This document shows positions 9,378 to 18,898 of a stretch of DNA of 64,000 nucleotides, in pieces. The notes below the pieces were generated by a model that did no database searches, was not told the origin of the DNA, and saw only the letters and a program-made list of their open reading frames with translations. Source of the stretch: Candidatus Gastranaerophilales bacterium. GTDB lineage: Bacteria > Cyanobacteriota > Vampirovibrionia > Gastranaerophilales > Gastranaerophilaceae. Location: positions 1 through 64,000 of the forward strand of contig CAAGEQ010000038.1 of the NCBI GenBank assembly GCA_900768915.1, read 5' to 3'. Position numbers and translations under genes: made by a program. How positions within the stretch are numbered: position 1 is the stretch's first letter; each line of letters starts with the position of its first letter.

Positions 9378-9707
9378 ATGAAAAAACATTTAATAACATT
9401 ATTTTGGTTAATATTATTTGGAACAAGTGCATACTTTTCATACAATCTTGGATTAAATATATATAAACAAATAACTAATCAACAACTTTTGTTAGAAGTA
9501 ATTTTATGCACTTTTATTACTGGTTTTTCAATATGTGCAACCATACTAAATCTAATACATTCAAATACATCTGAATCTTTAAATGTATATAAAAGAGAAC
9601 TTGAAAAAGAATCTATCGACAAAACAGAAAGTTCATCAAGAATAAAAGTTTTAGAATCAAAAATTCAAGTACTTGAAAAAGCACTTGATGAAGCGATAAA
9701 AAAATAA
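9378..9707 (+). CDS. small two-helix membrane protein with coiled-coil tail
   Basis: This 109-aa protein has two hydrophobic segments (about 5-27 and 38-60) followed by a charged coiled coil (about 68-108, with heptad Leu/Ile and many Glu/Lys). The layout resembles LapA/DUF1049 proteins, which bind partners at the inner membrane, but the similarity is only architectural. A strong AGGAG precedes the ATG, and the gene follows the pseudouridine synthase by 8 nt, so it is the last gene of that operon. Confidence 0.65.
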   Translation: MKKHLITLFWLILFGTSAYFSYNLGLNIYKQITNQQLLLEVILCTFITGFSICATILNLIHSNTSESLNVYKRELEKESIDKTESSSRIKVLESKIQVLEKALDEAIKK

Positions 9708-9735
9708 ACAAAAATAGCAAATTCTATTTTTAGAG

Positions 9736-9760
9736 TCCTTATATTACATGTAAATAAGGA
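9736..9760 (+). promoter_or_regulatory. nested palindrome with TTACATGTAA core
   Basis: TCCTTAT and ATAAGGA flank a 10-bp perfect palindrome TTACATGTAA (9744-9753), 11 nt before the ATG of the next gene. It shares the TACATGTA core with elements at 11535, 21608 and 26768 and may be an operator overlapping the promoter. Confidence 0.45.
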
Positions 9761-9771
9761 TTGACACAAAT

Positions 9772-11007
9772 ATGAATACTATTACTCCGTATAATATATC
9801 AACAAATAATAGAATTACTTATACATCAAAAACACAACGACAAACAAATATATCTCCAACAAATGGAATTGATAAAGTTGAAAAAATTGGTGGCACAAAC
9901 ATCAATGAAAAACCAACAAAAATGTTGTTGTCATTATTAAAAGGTGCTTTGAATGATGAACCTGTTGACCAGAAAGAATTCAAAGATGCTAACTACTCTG
10001 ATTGGCAAACAATGTTAAATATATCAAAAGATTCTTCAGTAACAGGCATTGCACTTGATGCAACAAATAAATTACCCCAGAATACAATTCCAAAAGATAT
10101 TGAAATGAAAATGTTAGAGATTCAAAAAGAATCTGAAATAAGACATGCAAAACAAGAAAAAATTCTCGGTGAACTTAGTGAAACATTTGCAAAAAAAGGT
10201 ATTGAAACAATCCAATTAAAAGGTATTGGATTATCAATGAATTATCCTGAACCAACACACCGTTTTGGTGGCGATATAGATATTTTCACAAGATTAAAAG
10301 GTACACAAACGCAAGACCATTCAAATGCTTATGAAACAATAAATAATATGATGGAAAACAAAGGTCTAGAAGTAGATAGTCACAACCATTCTAAAAAAAC
10401 AAAGCATAGTGAATTTGACTACAAAGGTGTACGTATAGAAAACCACAGATATTTTATTAATAAAGAACGCATGCCGGAAGCAGTCAAACTAGACGAATAT
10501 TTACACAAATCACTAAATCCACATATACAAAAATTACCAAATGGTACAAAAATTTTAGTCCCATCTAAAGAATTTAATACAATATTTTTAGCACATCATG
10601 CTTATCAACACTTCATATTTGGAGGTATAGATATACACCATTTAACAGATTGGAGTACACATATCAAAAAAAATGGACTAGAATTTCCTAATGAAGCAAA
10701 AAACACAAAATTTGAAAAATTTACATACGCTTTAACAAATTTATCAAACAGATATTTAGGAACTAACGTAAAAGTGCCAGAAGATAAAAAATTTGAAGAT
10801 AAAATATTTAATATGTTACTCCACCCAGAAGAAAAACCTATCCCAAAAGACTTAAATAAAGCAGAACTTCTTGTTTTCAAAACAAAACGTTTCATAAAAC
10901 GAGCAAAACAATCAAAAGAATATACTGGAGAATCTTATTTTAAAACTTTTGCCAGAACATTCATAAACAAAATGTGTGATCCTGCATCTTTATTTAAAAG
11001 AATATAA
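9772..11007 (+). CDS. uncharacterised nucleotidyltransferase-family protein
   Basis: This 411-aa protein resembles the 'uncharacterised nucleotidyltransferase' family (PF14907 type). It has a GIETIQLKGIGLSMNYP segment, then RFGGDIDIF holding the paired Asp of the polymerase-beta-like fold, a later ENHRYFI segment, and the helical C-terminal part containing HHAYQHF and IHHLTDW. Some family members lie in surface-polysaccharide or toxin-antitoxin-like contexts, but the substrate is unknown. The first 60 residues are low-complexity, Asn/Thr-rich, as in other proteins of this lineage. No strong Shine-Dalgarno is present; the TTACATGTAA palindrome lies just upstream. No partner gene is adjacent. 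Confidence 0.7.
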   Translation: MNTITPYNISTNNRITYTSKTQRQTNISPTNGIDKVEKIGGTNINEKPTKMLLSLLKGALNDEPVDQKEFKDANYSDWQTMLNISKDSSVTGIALDATNKLPQNTIPKDIEMKMLEIQKESEIRHAKQEKILGELSETFAKKGIETIQLKGIGLSMNYPEPTHRFGGDIDIFTRLKGTQTQDHSNAYETINNMMENKGLEVDSHNHSKKTKHSEFDYKGVRIENHRYFINKERMPEAVKLDEYLHKSLNPHIQKLPNGTKILVPSKEFNTIFLAHHAYQHFIFGGIDIHHLTDWSTHIKKNGLEFPNEAKNTKFEKFTYALTNLSNRYLGTNVKVPEDKKFEDKIFNMLLHPEEKPIPKDLNKAELLVFKTKRFIKRAKQSKEYTGESYFKTFARTFINKMCDPASLFKRI

Positions 11008-11034
11008 AAAAAATGCCGTTCCATTGAACGACAT
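11006..11034 (-). terminator. terminator of the 144-aa coiled-coil gene
   Basis: The hairpin atgccgttc/gaacgacat (one mismatch, 4-nt loop) is followed on the minus strand by eight T. It lies 44 bp beyond the stop of the gene at 11078. Confidence 0.6.
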
Positions 11035-11077
11035 AAAAAATTTCGATTTAGTAAGATTAGGTAAGTAAATTTGTTTA

Positions 11078-11512
11078 TTACAAGCCCTCTGCATAATTGT
11101 AATCGTTTTTGATGTTGTCTGATAGCATAGTCTTGTATGAATCCATGTAAGAGTTGATTTCTTGCAACTCTGTAGATAATGTAGTAATTTGATTTTCAAG
11201 CTGACTTTCCCAAGCAGTCATATCTGCAACTTCAGCTTCATAATAACAATCTATGTACTCAACTTCTTCTGTATATTCAGGTATCTCAGTATAATCTACA
11301 TAAGAATAAGTAGAATCCTTATAAGACATTGAGAAAATATTTTTACATTCAGTACGTAAGGCACTATATTTGGAAGTTTTCCATTCTGCCAAATCAGAAG
11401 TTTCAGCAGCGGCTAGCGTCTTGCTGTTTTGATATTGAGTTATCTGCATGTTAATTTGATTGCGTCGTTGAACATACGATAACAATGTTTCGTTTAATAT
11501 CGCTTCTGACAT
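11078..11512 (-). CDS. lineage-specific coiled-coil protein (144 aa)
   Basis: No known family is recognised. The N-terminal 40 residues (LLSYVQRRNQINMQITQYQ) show the same LSxVxR pattern as the 548-aa protein at 47694, and the C-terminal 60 residues form a coiled coil (about 80-135). The middle is rich in Tyr, Glu and Asp. There is no signal peptide or membrane segment. Upstream lies the composite promoter element also found before the genes at 20273 and 50339, so these genes are probably co-regulated. I infer a structural or secreted component; function is unknown. Confidence 0.7.
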   Translation of the reverse strand: MSEAILNETLLSYVQRRNQINMQITQYQNSKTLAAAETSDLAEWKTSKYSALRTECKNIFSMSYKDSTYSYVDYTEIPEYTEEVEYIDCYYEAEVADMTAWESQLENQITTLSTELQEINSYMDSYKTMLSDNIKNDYNYAEGL

Positions 11513-11534
11513 TTCTTCTTACCTTACGGATAAA

Positions 11535-11595
11535 TCTTACATGTATATAAAGTTTTTTTAGAGGTGCTGATTTCAAGAAGAACTTAATTCGTTAC
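11535..11595 (-). promoter_or_regulatory. composite regulon element, copy 1
   Basis: Read on the minus strand: GTAAC (11591-11595), 15 bp, TGAAAT (11570-11575), 17 bp, then the 18-bp block CTTTATATACATGTAAGA (11535-11552), 22 bp before the ATG at 11512. The 18-bp block is identical to that at 21608-21625. The spacing does not fit an ordinary sigma70 promoter. Confidence 0.65.
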
Positions 11596-11780
11596 AAAAG
11601 TTAACATGTCTATAACATGCATGGTTACATGGTCTTAGGGTAATTAAAAATTTAAAAACTGTCTAATTTTAGTCCTAATATCACTTAAAAAAAACATTAT
11701 TTTAATCAAAAAAATTTAAGTGAATTTACAATATATAAAAATTTATAACGATATGTTACAATAATAAAAAAGAGGTATGA

Positions 11781-12692
11781 ATGAGTTATTTTGATAATTT
11801 ACTAAAAAAAATTCCGAAAATAAAAAAAATTTTAGATAACGATAAAAATTCGACCATATATCATTATACAAAACCTGAGAAACTTCTAAATATTTTAAAA
11901 TCGGCCTCTATTAGATTTTCAAATGCTCTTTATTTGAATGATAAAGATGAAATTGCTTATTCATATAAATTAATCGTTAAACTTATTGACGAAACACCAA
12001 ATTTAGAAACTGACGTTTTTGAAAAGATTAAAAACCATTTCATAAGTAAATATAAACATATTATTGATGGTGAAATTGATTCAAAAATTGAATTAGAATA
12101 TTTTACAACATCATTTTCTTCTGAAAATGATAACTTAACTCTTTGGAATAACTATTCAAAAGGAAAAAGTTATACAGGTTATAATATTGGTTTCAATAAA
12201 GACCTTTTAATTAAAGATATGATTGAAAAGGAATTTCACCCAATATATGGTAGTGTAATTTATGACACAAAAAAACAAGCCAAAATACTAACATCAATTT
12301 TCAAAAAATGGAATACACAAATTAAAAATCTTTCCAATACACGTAAAAATTATGAAGTACATCTATTTGACTTAATTTTTGAATTAATAGATATCTTATC
12401 CATTGTAAGTTTATTCTTTAAAAATCCTCAATTCAATAATGAAAAAGAATACAGAATTGTTCTTGTAAATGGTGTTGATATAAAATCAGCAAAACAAACA
12501 AAAATTATTGAAAAGAACGGATTATTTATACCTTATATAGAATATAATTTTTCACACAATACCGTATCTAATGTAAACATTGGTCCTACTCTTGATGAAA
12601 GAATTTTTTACGCTAGTACTAATAGAATGCTAATGAACTATGGCTACGAAAATATTGATGTTAGAAAATCAAAAATTCCTCTAAGATATTAA
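11781..12692 (+). CDS. DUF2971-family protein
   Basis: This 303-aa soluble protein has the DUF2971 hallmarks: an early HYTKPEKLLNILKS followed by RFSNALYLNDKDE, a central FTTSFSSENDNLTLWNNYS, and NEKEYRIVLV near residue 225. The family has no established biochemical role; members are scattered, often near mobile or defence genes. Here it stands alone between a regulatory gap and a ClC transporter. GAGG lies 5 nt before the ATG. I see no truncation. Confidence 0.75.
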   Translation: MSYFDNLLKKIPKIKKILDNDKNSTIYHYTKPEKLLNILKSASIRFSNALYLNDKDEIAYSYKLIVKLIDETPNLETDVFEKIKNHFISKYKHIIDGEIDSKIELEYFTTSFSSENDNLTLWNNYSKGKSYTGYNIGFNKDLLIKDMIEKEFHPIYGSVIYDTKKQAKILTSIFKKWNTQIKNLSNTRKNYEVHLFDLIFELIDILSIVSLFFKNPQFNNEKEYRIVLVNGVDIKSAKQTKIIEKNGLFIPYIEYNFSHNTVSNVNIGPTLDERIFYASTNRMLMNYGYENIDVRKSKIPLRY

Positions 12693-12731
12693 AAATATAC
12701 AATATACTTTGATTGTCATATAATTATAACA

Positions 12732-14447
12732 ATGATAATTAGTAGAAAATTATACAGAAAAACAGGTTATTTTTTAAAAGAAATAACTCGTAGCAAAATT
12801 ATTATACAAGCAATTCTCACCGGACTTATTGCTGGTATTTTAGTTGTTTTATTTAAAATAAGTATAACAAAGATTTTCAATATAATTCAAAACTATATTC
12901 AACCGTTTTGTTTTTCAAAAAAAATGTTAATTTTCCCACTAATAACAACACTTGGTGGTTTAATATCAGGATTATTAGTTTGCAAAATCGCACCAGAAAC
13001 AAAAGGTAGCGGAATACCTTATGTGAAAATGGCAATGGCAAGAATGGGAAATGTTACAAGAATAAGAAGTATTTTTGTAAAATTCTTTGCAGGCATTGCA
13101 GGAATCGGAACAGGTCTATCTCTTGGTAGAGAAGGACCAAGTGTACAACTAGGTTCAGGTGCTGGAGCATTAGTTGGCAAATTTTTTAAAATAAAAGGTA
13201 CTGATAAAGATAAACTTATTGCTTCAGGTGCCGGAGCAGGTATTGCTGCAACATTTAATGCTCCAATTGCTGGGACACTATTTGTTCTGGAAGAATTAGT
13301 AAACAAATTTTCACCAGCACTTCTGTTTCCAGTATTAATTGCAACTGTTACAGCAGCATCAATTGCTCGATATTTTTTAGGAATAAATCCATCGTTCAAA
13401 ATTCCTATATTATCACCTTATGTATCAATACAAACTATATTTGTATGTATTATATTAGGGCTAATTGCGGGTTTTTTAGGAGTTGCCTTTGCTAAAGTTA
13501 TATTTTTAAACAATAAATTGTATGACAAATTATCTAAAATACCAGACTGGTTTAAGCCTGCTATTGCCGGATTGATTACAGGTATTGTTGGTTTATACAT
13601 TCCATTTGTTTTAGGTTCTGGAAACTCTGCAGTTGATATGCTATTAGCGAATAAGTTCACATTCCTAACAATACTTGTTATTTTTATTGCAAAATTCTTT
13701 ATAACACCGTTTTGTTTTGGTTCAGGTGCAGCAGGTGGTATATTCTTACCAATGTTAATGCTTGGTTCATTCTTAGGCTATTTAACAGGCTTAGGTGCAG
13801 AGTATTTTGGTTTATGCATCAATCCTACTGCAATGGCTTTAATTGGAATGGGAGCATTTTTATCTGCCGTTGCAAGAACTCCAATAACAGCAGTTGTAAT
13901 GGTTTTTGAAATGACTGGTGGATATAGTCATATTTTGCCAATAATGCTTAGTGCTGCAATTGCTGACCTTGTTGCTGAAAAGTTAGGACATAAACCTATT
14001 TATTCATTATTGATAGTTAATCAATCTATCAAATCAGGTGAAGCAAAATTATTATATAATCTAAAAGTTAAAGATTTTATGTCTTATAATACAGAATCTG
14101 TAAACACAACATTAACACTTCAAGAAGTATTCGAGAAATTTAATACAACTGAACACAAAGCTTTTCCAATCTTAAACAAAAAATCTGAACTTGTGGGAAT
14201 TGTAACTAAATCAAACATTGAAGATTCACTATTTCAAGGTAATAAACCAAATACGACATTAGAAAAAATAATGAACCCTCAACCAACAACAATCTTACCA
14301 GATGAAAATTTATATCTTGCATATTATAGACTACATACAAATAATACAGAATGGCTTGTCGTTACAGATAGAAGAAATAGAATAAAAGGTATCATTACAA
14401 GACACGACATTCAAAATGCAGTAGAACAGTATTCACAACAAAATTAA
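12732..14447 (+). CDS. ClC chloride channel/transporter with CBS pair
   Basis: This 571-aa protein has an N-terminal ClC core (about 1-430) and two CBS domains (about 440-565). Selectivity-filter motifs are intact: GSGIPYVK, GREGPSVQLG with the gating Glu, and GSGAAGGIFLPML. The inner proton-path Glu is present in the LEELV segment after NAPIAG, which argues for Cl-/H+ exchange rather than a channel. The CBS pair may bind adenine nucleotides. A TATAAT at 12719-12724 ends 7 nt before the ATG and there is no Shine-Dalgarno, so the message is probably leaderless. Confidence 0.92.
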   Translation: MIISRKLYRKTGYFLKEITRSKIIIQAILTGLIAGILVVLFKISITKIFNIIQNYIQPFCFSKKMLIFPLITTLGGLISGLLVCKIAPETKGSGIPYVKMAMARMGNVTRIRSIFVKFFAGIAGIGTGLSLGREGPSVQLGSGAGALVGKFFKIKGTDKDKLIASGAGAGIAATFNAPIAGTLFVLEELVNKFSPALLFPVLIATVTAASIARYFLGINPSFKIPILSPYVSIQTIFVCIILGLIAGFLGVAFAKVIFLNNKLYDKLSKIPDWFKPAIAGLITGIVGLYIPFVLGSGNSAVDMLLANKFTFLTILVIFIAKFFITPFCFGSGAAGGIFLPMLMLGSFLGYLTGLGAEYFGLCINPTAMALIGMGAFLSAVARTPITAVVMVFEMTGGYSHILPIMLSAAIADLVAEKLGHKPIYSLLIVNQSIKSGEAKLLYNLKVKDFMSYNTESVNTTLTLQEVFEKFNTTEHKAFPILNKKSELVGIVTKSNIEDSLFQGNKPNTTLEKIMNPQPTTILPDENLYLAYYRLHTNNTEWLVVTDRRNRIKGIITRHDIQNAVEQYSQQN

Positions 14448-14578
14448 AGTTTAAAACATAATTTTCATTATCAATCATAAATTTATAATAATGACCAAAC
14501 AACAAAATATTCAACCAATATTATAGTTTTTTGTCCCTTGTATGATAAAAATGCAAAATAATAATAGAAGGAGTATTT

Positions 14579-15241
14579 ATGACTATTAGAATAATCCTTG
14601 TAGAAGACCAAAAACTAATGAGAATTGGTCTAAAATCGCTATTTGACGAATACCCTGAAATGGAAATAATTGCAGAAGCACAAAACGGTAAAGAAGCAAT
14701 AGAGAAAACTCGACTATTAAAACCTGACATTGTACTTATGGATATAGGCTTACCAGATATATCAGGAATTGAAGCAACAAAACGAATACTTGAACAAAAC
14801 AGTTTCAATACTAAAATAATAATGCTAACTTCTCATATTTCTGATAAAGAAGTCTGCGAATCACTAACTGCCGGAGCAAATGGATATATCCACAAAGACA
14901 TTAATACCGAATTTCTAATGATAATCATTAAAACAATCAAAGATGGTGCGATGTGGCTTGATCCCAAAGTCGTACCATACATCAAAGATAGAAATAGTGG
15001 AGTAATACCTGCAAGACAATTATCAAGAGCAGGTTTTAGAGAAACGCATTCTAACTTAACTCAAAGAGAATACGAAGTTCTTAAACTTGTAGTTGATGGA
15101 CAAACAAATAGTGAAATAGCAAAAACATTGACAATAAGTGAACATACGGCAAAAGCACACGTTTGTAATATCATACAAAAACTTGTAGTAGATGATAGAA
15201 CACAAGCAGCAGTCAAAGCACTAAAAGAAGGACTTGTCTAA
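14579..15241 (+). CDS. NarL/FixJ-family response regulator
   Basis: This 220-aa protein has a receiver domain (1-120; phospho-acceptor Asp in LMDIGLPD, switch Thr in MLTSH, Lys in HKD) and a C-terminal LuxR-type helix-turn-helix (about 155-218, LTQREYEVLKLVVDGQTNSEIA). It is a transcription factor controlled by a histidine kinase; none is adjacent. The closest relative in the window is the regulator at 53862 (shared IGLPxIxGIEATKRI and EGLV end). GAAGGAG precedes the ATG. Confidence 0.93.
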   Translation: MTIRIILVEDQKLMRIGLKSLFDEYPEMEIIAEAQNGKEAIEKTRLLKPDIVLMDIGLPDISGIEATKRILEQNSFNTKIIMLTSHISDKEVCESLTAGANGYIHKDINTEFLMIIIKTIKDGAMWLDPKVVPYIKDRNSGVIPARQLSRAGFRETHSNLTQREYEVLKLVVDGQTNSEIAKTLTISEHTAKAHVCNIIQKLVVDDRTQAAVKALKEGLV

Positions 15242-15254
15242 ATTATAAAATAAG

Positions 15255-15286
15255 AAAAACCAGTTAAGATAACTTAACTGGTTTTT
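15255..15286. terminator. bidirectional terminator
   Basis: A perfect 14-bp stem (aaaaaccagttaag and complement, 4-nt loop ataa) lies between convergent genes at 14579 and 15312, with T tracts on both sides. Confidence 0.85.
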
Positions 15287-15311
15287 ACAACTGGATGTTA
15301 ATTTCTTTTTA

Positions 15312-15809
15312 TTACTCTGCGGCTTCTGTTTCTTCCAAAACTCTGCCAGGTTTAAAATCTGCTTTTTCTGCAATTTCAAATTCTTCAATATTAGCATTTG
15401 AATCATGCAATTTTCTTACGCCTGCTCTTGATTCATCTAAGAATTTCAAATCACCATTTTTCCTGAATAAACCTTGAGAAAATTTAGTATTTTTAACTGC
15501 TGTTTCAGCATCTGCATCAACAACTGTAGCAGTTAATCTATGCATACCAAATTTTTTATCTACAATAATATTTTCAGGATTTTGTGCTTCTTCTCTAATA
15601 GCATTTTTTATAGTTTGCCAATATTGAGCATAAGGTGATGCATTACCGTAACCATCTTTAGCAACGTCACTCAATTTCATTGCTTGTCTTTTAACTTCTT
15701 TCATACCACTTTCAGTAAATTTAATAGCCATACCGAAGTTTGGATTATTCTTTCTTTGACAATTCTTTGCGTTGTAGTTTGGAGTTACAGAGTTGATACT
15801 TAAATTCAT
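15312..15809 (-). CDS. lineage-specific protein with NFG N-terminal leader
   Basis: This 165-aa soluble protein fits no known family. The first 25 residues are Asn-rich and end in NPNFGMAIKF, similar in style to the FKG leaders at 24317 and 57111. The rest is a mixed alpha/beta domain of about 130 residues with a VDKKFGMHRLTATVVDAD strand region and an acidic C-terminus. GAGG lies 8 nt before the ATG. No signal peptide or membrane helix is present. Confidence 0.6.
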   Translation of the reverse strand: MNLSINSVTPNYNAKNCQRKNNPNFGMAIKFTESGMKEVKRQAMKLSDVAKDGYGNASPYAQYWQTIKNAIREEAQNPENIIVDKKFGMHRLTATVVDADAETAVKNTKFSQGLFRKNGDLKFLDESRAGVRKLHDSNANIEEFEIAEKADFKPGRVLEETEAAE

Positions 15810-15939
15810 TATTAAACCTCTTTTCGTTACATAATCATTACACCAATATAATAACTATCAAGAAATTTATTTGCCATGTAAAATAATTTCTCTTAATAAA
15901 TATTAACAGAATAATTACAAAACAATTTAATAAACAAGT

Positions 15940-17289
15940 CTACTTATTTTCTTCTTCTGGAGGTTCAATATCAAATTTTTGTACAACAAGTCTTGTAACT
16001 CTAGCACCCTCAACTTTTTGCACAGTAAATTTTAGACCTTGTTCTTTGATTTCAACAACATCACCAACTTGAGCAATTCTACCCAAGATTTTAACAACCA
16101 AACCACCGATTGTTTCAACATCTTCAAAATCAAATTTATTTTCTTCTATATTAAAGAACTCTGCTATTTCATCAATTCTAACCATTGCACTAGCAACATA
16201 AGTATTTGGTGCAACCTCTTTTATATCAAGTTCTTCATCTTCATCAAATTCATCTTGCACTTCACCAACAATTTCTTCTAATACATCTTCTAATGTAACT
16301 AAACCAGATGTACCACCAAATTCATCAACAACAATACCAATTTGACTTTTACGTTTTCTAAACTCAATAACCAAATTATCAAGAGTCATTGTTTCTGGGA
16401 TAAGCATTATTGGACGTAACAATTCTTGTAAGTTAATATGCTCATCATCACTTTCAAGCATTTTTGTATATAAATCTTTTACGTGTAAGAAACCTAAAAT
16501 TTTATCAATACTTTCTTCATAAACAGGATATCTAGTATATTGATTTTCTGCGGTAATTTTTTTAATTTCTTCTAGTGGTGTAATAGTTTCAATACACATC
16601 ATATCTGTACGAGGAATCATAACTTGTTTTGCTGTCAAATCAGAGAATTTGAACATGTTATGCAACATTTCAGCTTCTGTTTCATTCAAAACACCTTCGT
16701 TATAACTTGCATCAACTAACATATCAAGTTCTTCAGTTGTATGTACTAATTGATTATCACAAGCATTAAGTTTGAAAAATTCAAGAATTTTATTACCACA
16801 AGTAGCCAAGAACCAAACAAAAGGTTTTAGAATAACCATTGTGAATTTCATTGGTCTTGCAACAAACAAAGCAGCCTTTTCAGGATTTTGTAATGCAACA
16901 CATTTAGGAATTTGTTCACCTAACAATACTTCAAAATATGTAATCAAAATAAATGATAACGGAACAGAAATCCATAAACAGAATGATGTATCAGCAAAAG
17001 GAAGTACCACAATCAAAACCTTGTGCAAAATATCTGCAATTGTCTTAGCACCAACCCAACCAAGTCCAACACTAGCAATTGTAATACCTAATTGTGCTGC
17101 TGCAAGCATATCATTTATATCTTCTGTCATACCTAATGCAAGTTTTGCCGTAGAATCACCTTCACTTGAAAGTTGTTCAAGTCTTGTCTTACGAACTTTC
17201 ACCATCGCAAACTCTGAGGCAACGAAAAAACTATTTGCTAATATTAACAGGACAACTACAAATAAATTAAAATAAATACTCTGGGTCAT
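15940..17289 (-). CDS. CNNM/CorC-type transporter (HlyC/CorC family)
   Basis: This 449-aa membrane protein has the CNNM/DUF21 domain (about 1-190, four hydrophobic segments; NSFFVASEFAMVKVRKTRLEQL), a CBS pair (about 215-345, PRTDM and RYPVYEE motifs) and a C-terminal CorC_HlyC domain (about 360-440). Family members are linked to Mg2+ or Na+ transport and resistance to divalent cations; the old name hemolysin is misleading. The CBS pair may bind ATP-Mg. It is the middle of three minus-strand genes, without close coupling to its neighbours. Confidence 0.9.
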   Translation of the reverse strand: MTQSIYFNLFVVVLLILANSFFVASEFAMVKVRKTRLEQLSSEGDSTAKLALGMTEDINDMLAAAQLGITIASVGLGWVGAKTIADILHKVLIVVLPFADTSFCLWISVPLSFILITYFEVLLGEQIPKCVALQNPEKAALFVARPMKFTMVILKPFVWFLATCGNKILEFFKLNACDNQLVHTTEELDMLVDASYNEGVLNETEAEMLHNMFKFSDLTAKQVMIPRTDMMCIETITPLEEIKKITAENQYTRYPVYEESIDKILGFLHVKDLYTKMLESDDEHINLQELLRPIMLIPETMTLDNLVIEFRKRKSQIGIVVDEFGGTSGLVTLEDVLEEIVGEVQDEFDEDEELDIKEVAPNTYVASAMVRIDEIAEFFNIEENKFDFEDVETIGGLVVKILGRIAQVGDVVEIKEQGLKFTVQKVEGARVTRLVVQKFDIEPPEEENK

Positions 17290-17360
17290 TTCCCTTTTGT
17301 TTTAACCTTTCCTATAATATACAGTTAATTTTAATATACATAGACAAAAAAAGCAATATA

Positions 17361-18851
17361 TTAAGACTGTACCTTGCTTAATTCATCAATAAGTTCGTTT
17401 AGTTTTTCTACCATAACGGTTCTGTATATATCACATTCTTTTTCAGTTTTACCTTCAAATCTCAACGTAAATACAGGTTCTGTATTGCTTTGTCTAATCA
17501 AAGCGAAACCACCATCAAAGACAACTCTCATACCATCTAATGTAATAATATCTTTGATAGGATTACCGAAACAACGTTGATTTTCATTTACATATTGTTT
17601 AAAACCTTCCAAAACAGGTTTCTTCAATTCATTTGGACAAGGCAATCTCAATTCAGGAGAAGTGCAAACTTCATCAAACGGTTTCAACAAATCTTCTACT
17701 ACAAATTCGCTATTTTCACGTTTGTGTTTTGCTACGATTTCAATAATTCTGCAACCTGCATAAACTGCATCATCAAAACCATAATATCTATCTTTAAAGA
17801 ATGTATGTCCACTCATTTCACCAGCCAGAATTGCACCTTTTTCTTTCATCATTGCTTTGATATATCCATGACCAGTTTTACACATAACAGATTGACCGCC
17901 ACAGTTATCAATTGTATCGTACAATACTTGAGAACATTTCACTTCTGATACAACAACTGGTTTTTCACCTTTATTTTTATATTTTTCAATAACATCTAAT
18001 GCATAAATTAAAAGTAATTTATCGCCAGTCAATTGTCTTCCTTTTGAATCTACAACACCGATACGGTCACTATCGCCGTCAAAAGCGATACCAAAATCTG
18101 CTTTATTTTCAACAACTGCTCTTTTAATATCTTCCAAATTTTTAGGATCACTAGGATTTGGGTGATGGTTAGGGAAACGTCCATCAGGCATTGAGAATAA
18201 TTCAACGACCTTGCAACCCAATTCTCTATATAGATTTGGTGCAACAACACCACCGGTACCGTTACCACTATCTACAACAACTTTTATTGAGCCATTAATT
18301 GTTTGTGACATATTTTGAAATGCTGCTTTAAGTTCTTTTGTATATTGAGGAATAATATCATATTCAACTAATGAACCATTTAATAATACTGGTTTTTGAT
18401 ATTGATATTCTTCCATTGTATAGTTCTTAACTATTTTGATTTGTTCTTCACCAAGAGATTGTTTTCTGAAAGTCATTTTCAAACCATTATATTGACTTGG
18501 GTTGTGACTTGCAGTAACAATTAACGCACCAGAAATAGCATTACCTCTTGTATATTCAGTTGGAACACCTGCAACTTCTGAATAATAACCAATTGGAGTA
18601 GGTGCTAAACCTAAATCAACAACATTAGCACCAGTAGAACGTACACCTTTGATTAGTGAATCAACCAATGATGGAGAATGAGTTCTAGCATCACGACAAA
18701 CAGTAACCCAAATATCAGATGGATTTTTTTCTAAGTTATTAGAAAGATATGAGATATAACCACGTCCTGTATAGTAAAACAATTCTTCTGTTACATCTTT
18801 TCCATAAATACCACGTATATCATTTTTGCCGAATGCTGTATCAACTATCAT
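17361..18851 (-). CDS. phosphomannomutase/phosphoglucomutase
   Basis: This 496-aa alpha-D-phosphohexomutase interconverts hexose 1- and 6-phosphates for cell-surface polysaccharide synthesis. The catalytic Ser is in TASHNP (about residue 115). The metal loop is DGDSDRIG, the sugar-binding loop GEMSGH and the phosphate loop RQSNTEP. The SHNP motif places it with ManB/AlgC enzymes rather than GlmM. AAAGGAG precedes the ATG. It is divergent from the ABC permease at 18899. Confidence 0.9.
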   Translation of the reverse strand: MIVDTAFGKNDIRGIYGKDVTEELFYYTGRGYISYLSNNLEKNPSDIWVTVCRDARTHSPSLVDSLIKGVRSTGANVVDLGLAPTPIGYYSEVAGVPTEYTRGNAISGALIVTASHNPSQYNGLKMTFRKQSLGEEQIKIVKNYTMEEYQYQKPVLLNGSLVEYDIIPQYTKELKAAFQNMSQTINGSIKVVVDSGNGTGGVVAPNLYRELGCKVVELFSMPDGRFPNHHPNPSDPKNLEDIKRAVVENKADFGIAFDGDSDRIGVVDSKGRQLTGDKLLLIYALDVIEKYKNKGEKPVVVSEVKCSQVLYDTIDNCGGQSVMCKTGHGYIKAMMKEKGAILAGEMSGHTFFKDRYYGFDDAVYAGCRIIEIVAKHKRENSEFVVEDLLKPFDEVCTSPELRLPCPNELKKPVLEGFKQYVNENQRCFGNPIKDIITLDGMRVVFDGGFALIRQSNTEPVFTLRFEGKTEKECDIYRTVMVEKLNELIDELSKVQS

Positions 18852-18898
18852 TAATTTCTCCTTTATCGCTTATATTTTAGTTATAATGTAGTATAAAT

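Noticed and set aside
11598..11632. atgc/catg-rich block upstream of regulon copy 1
   Set aside because: Near-palindromic but with no clear symmetry or second copy.
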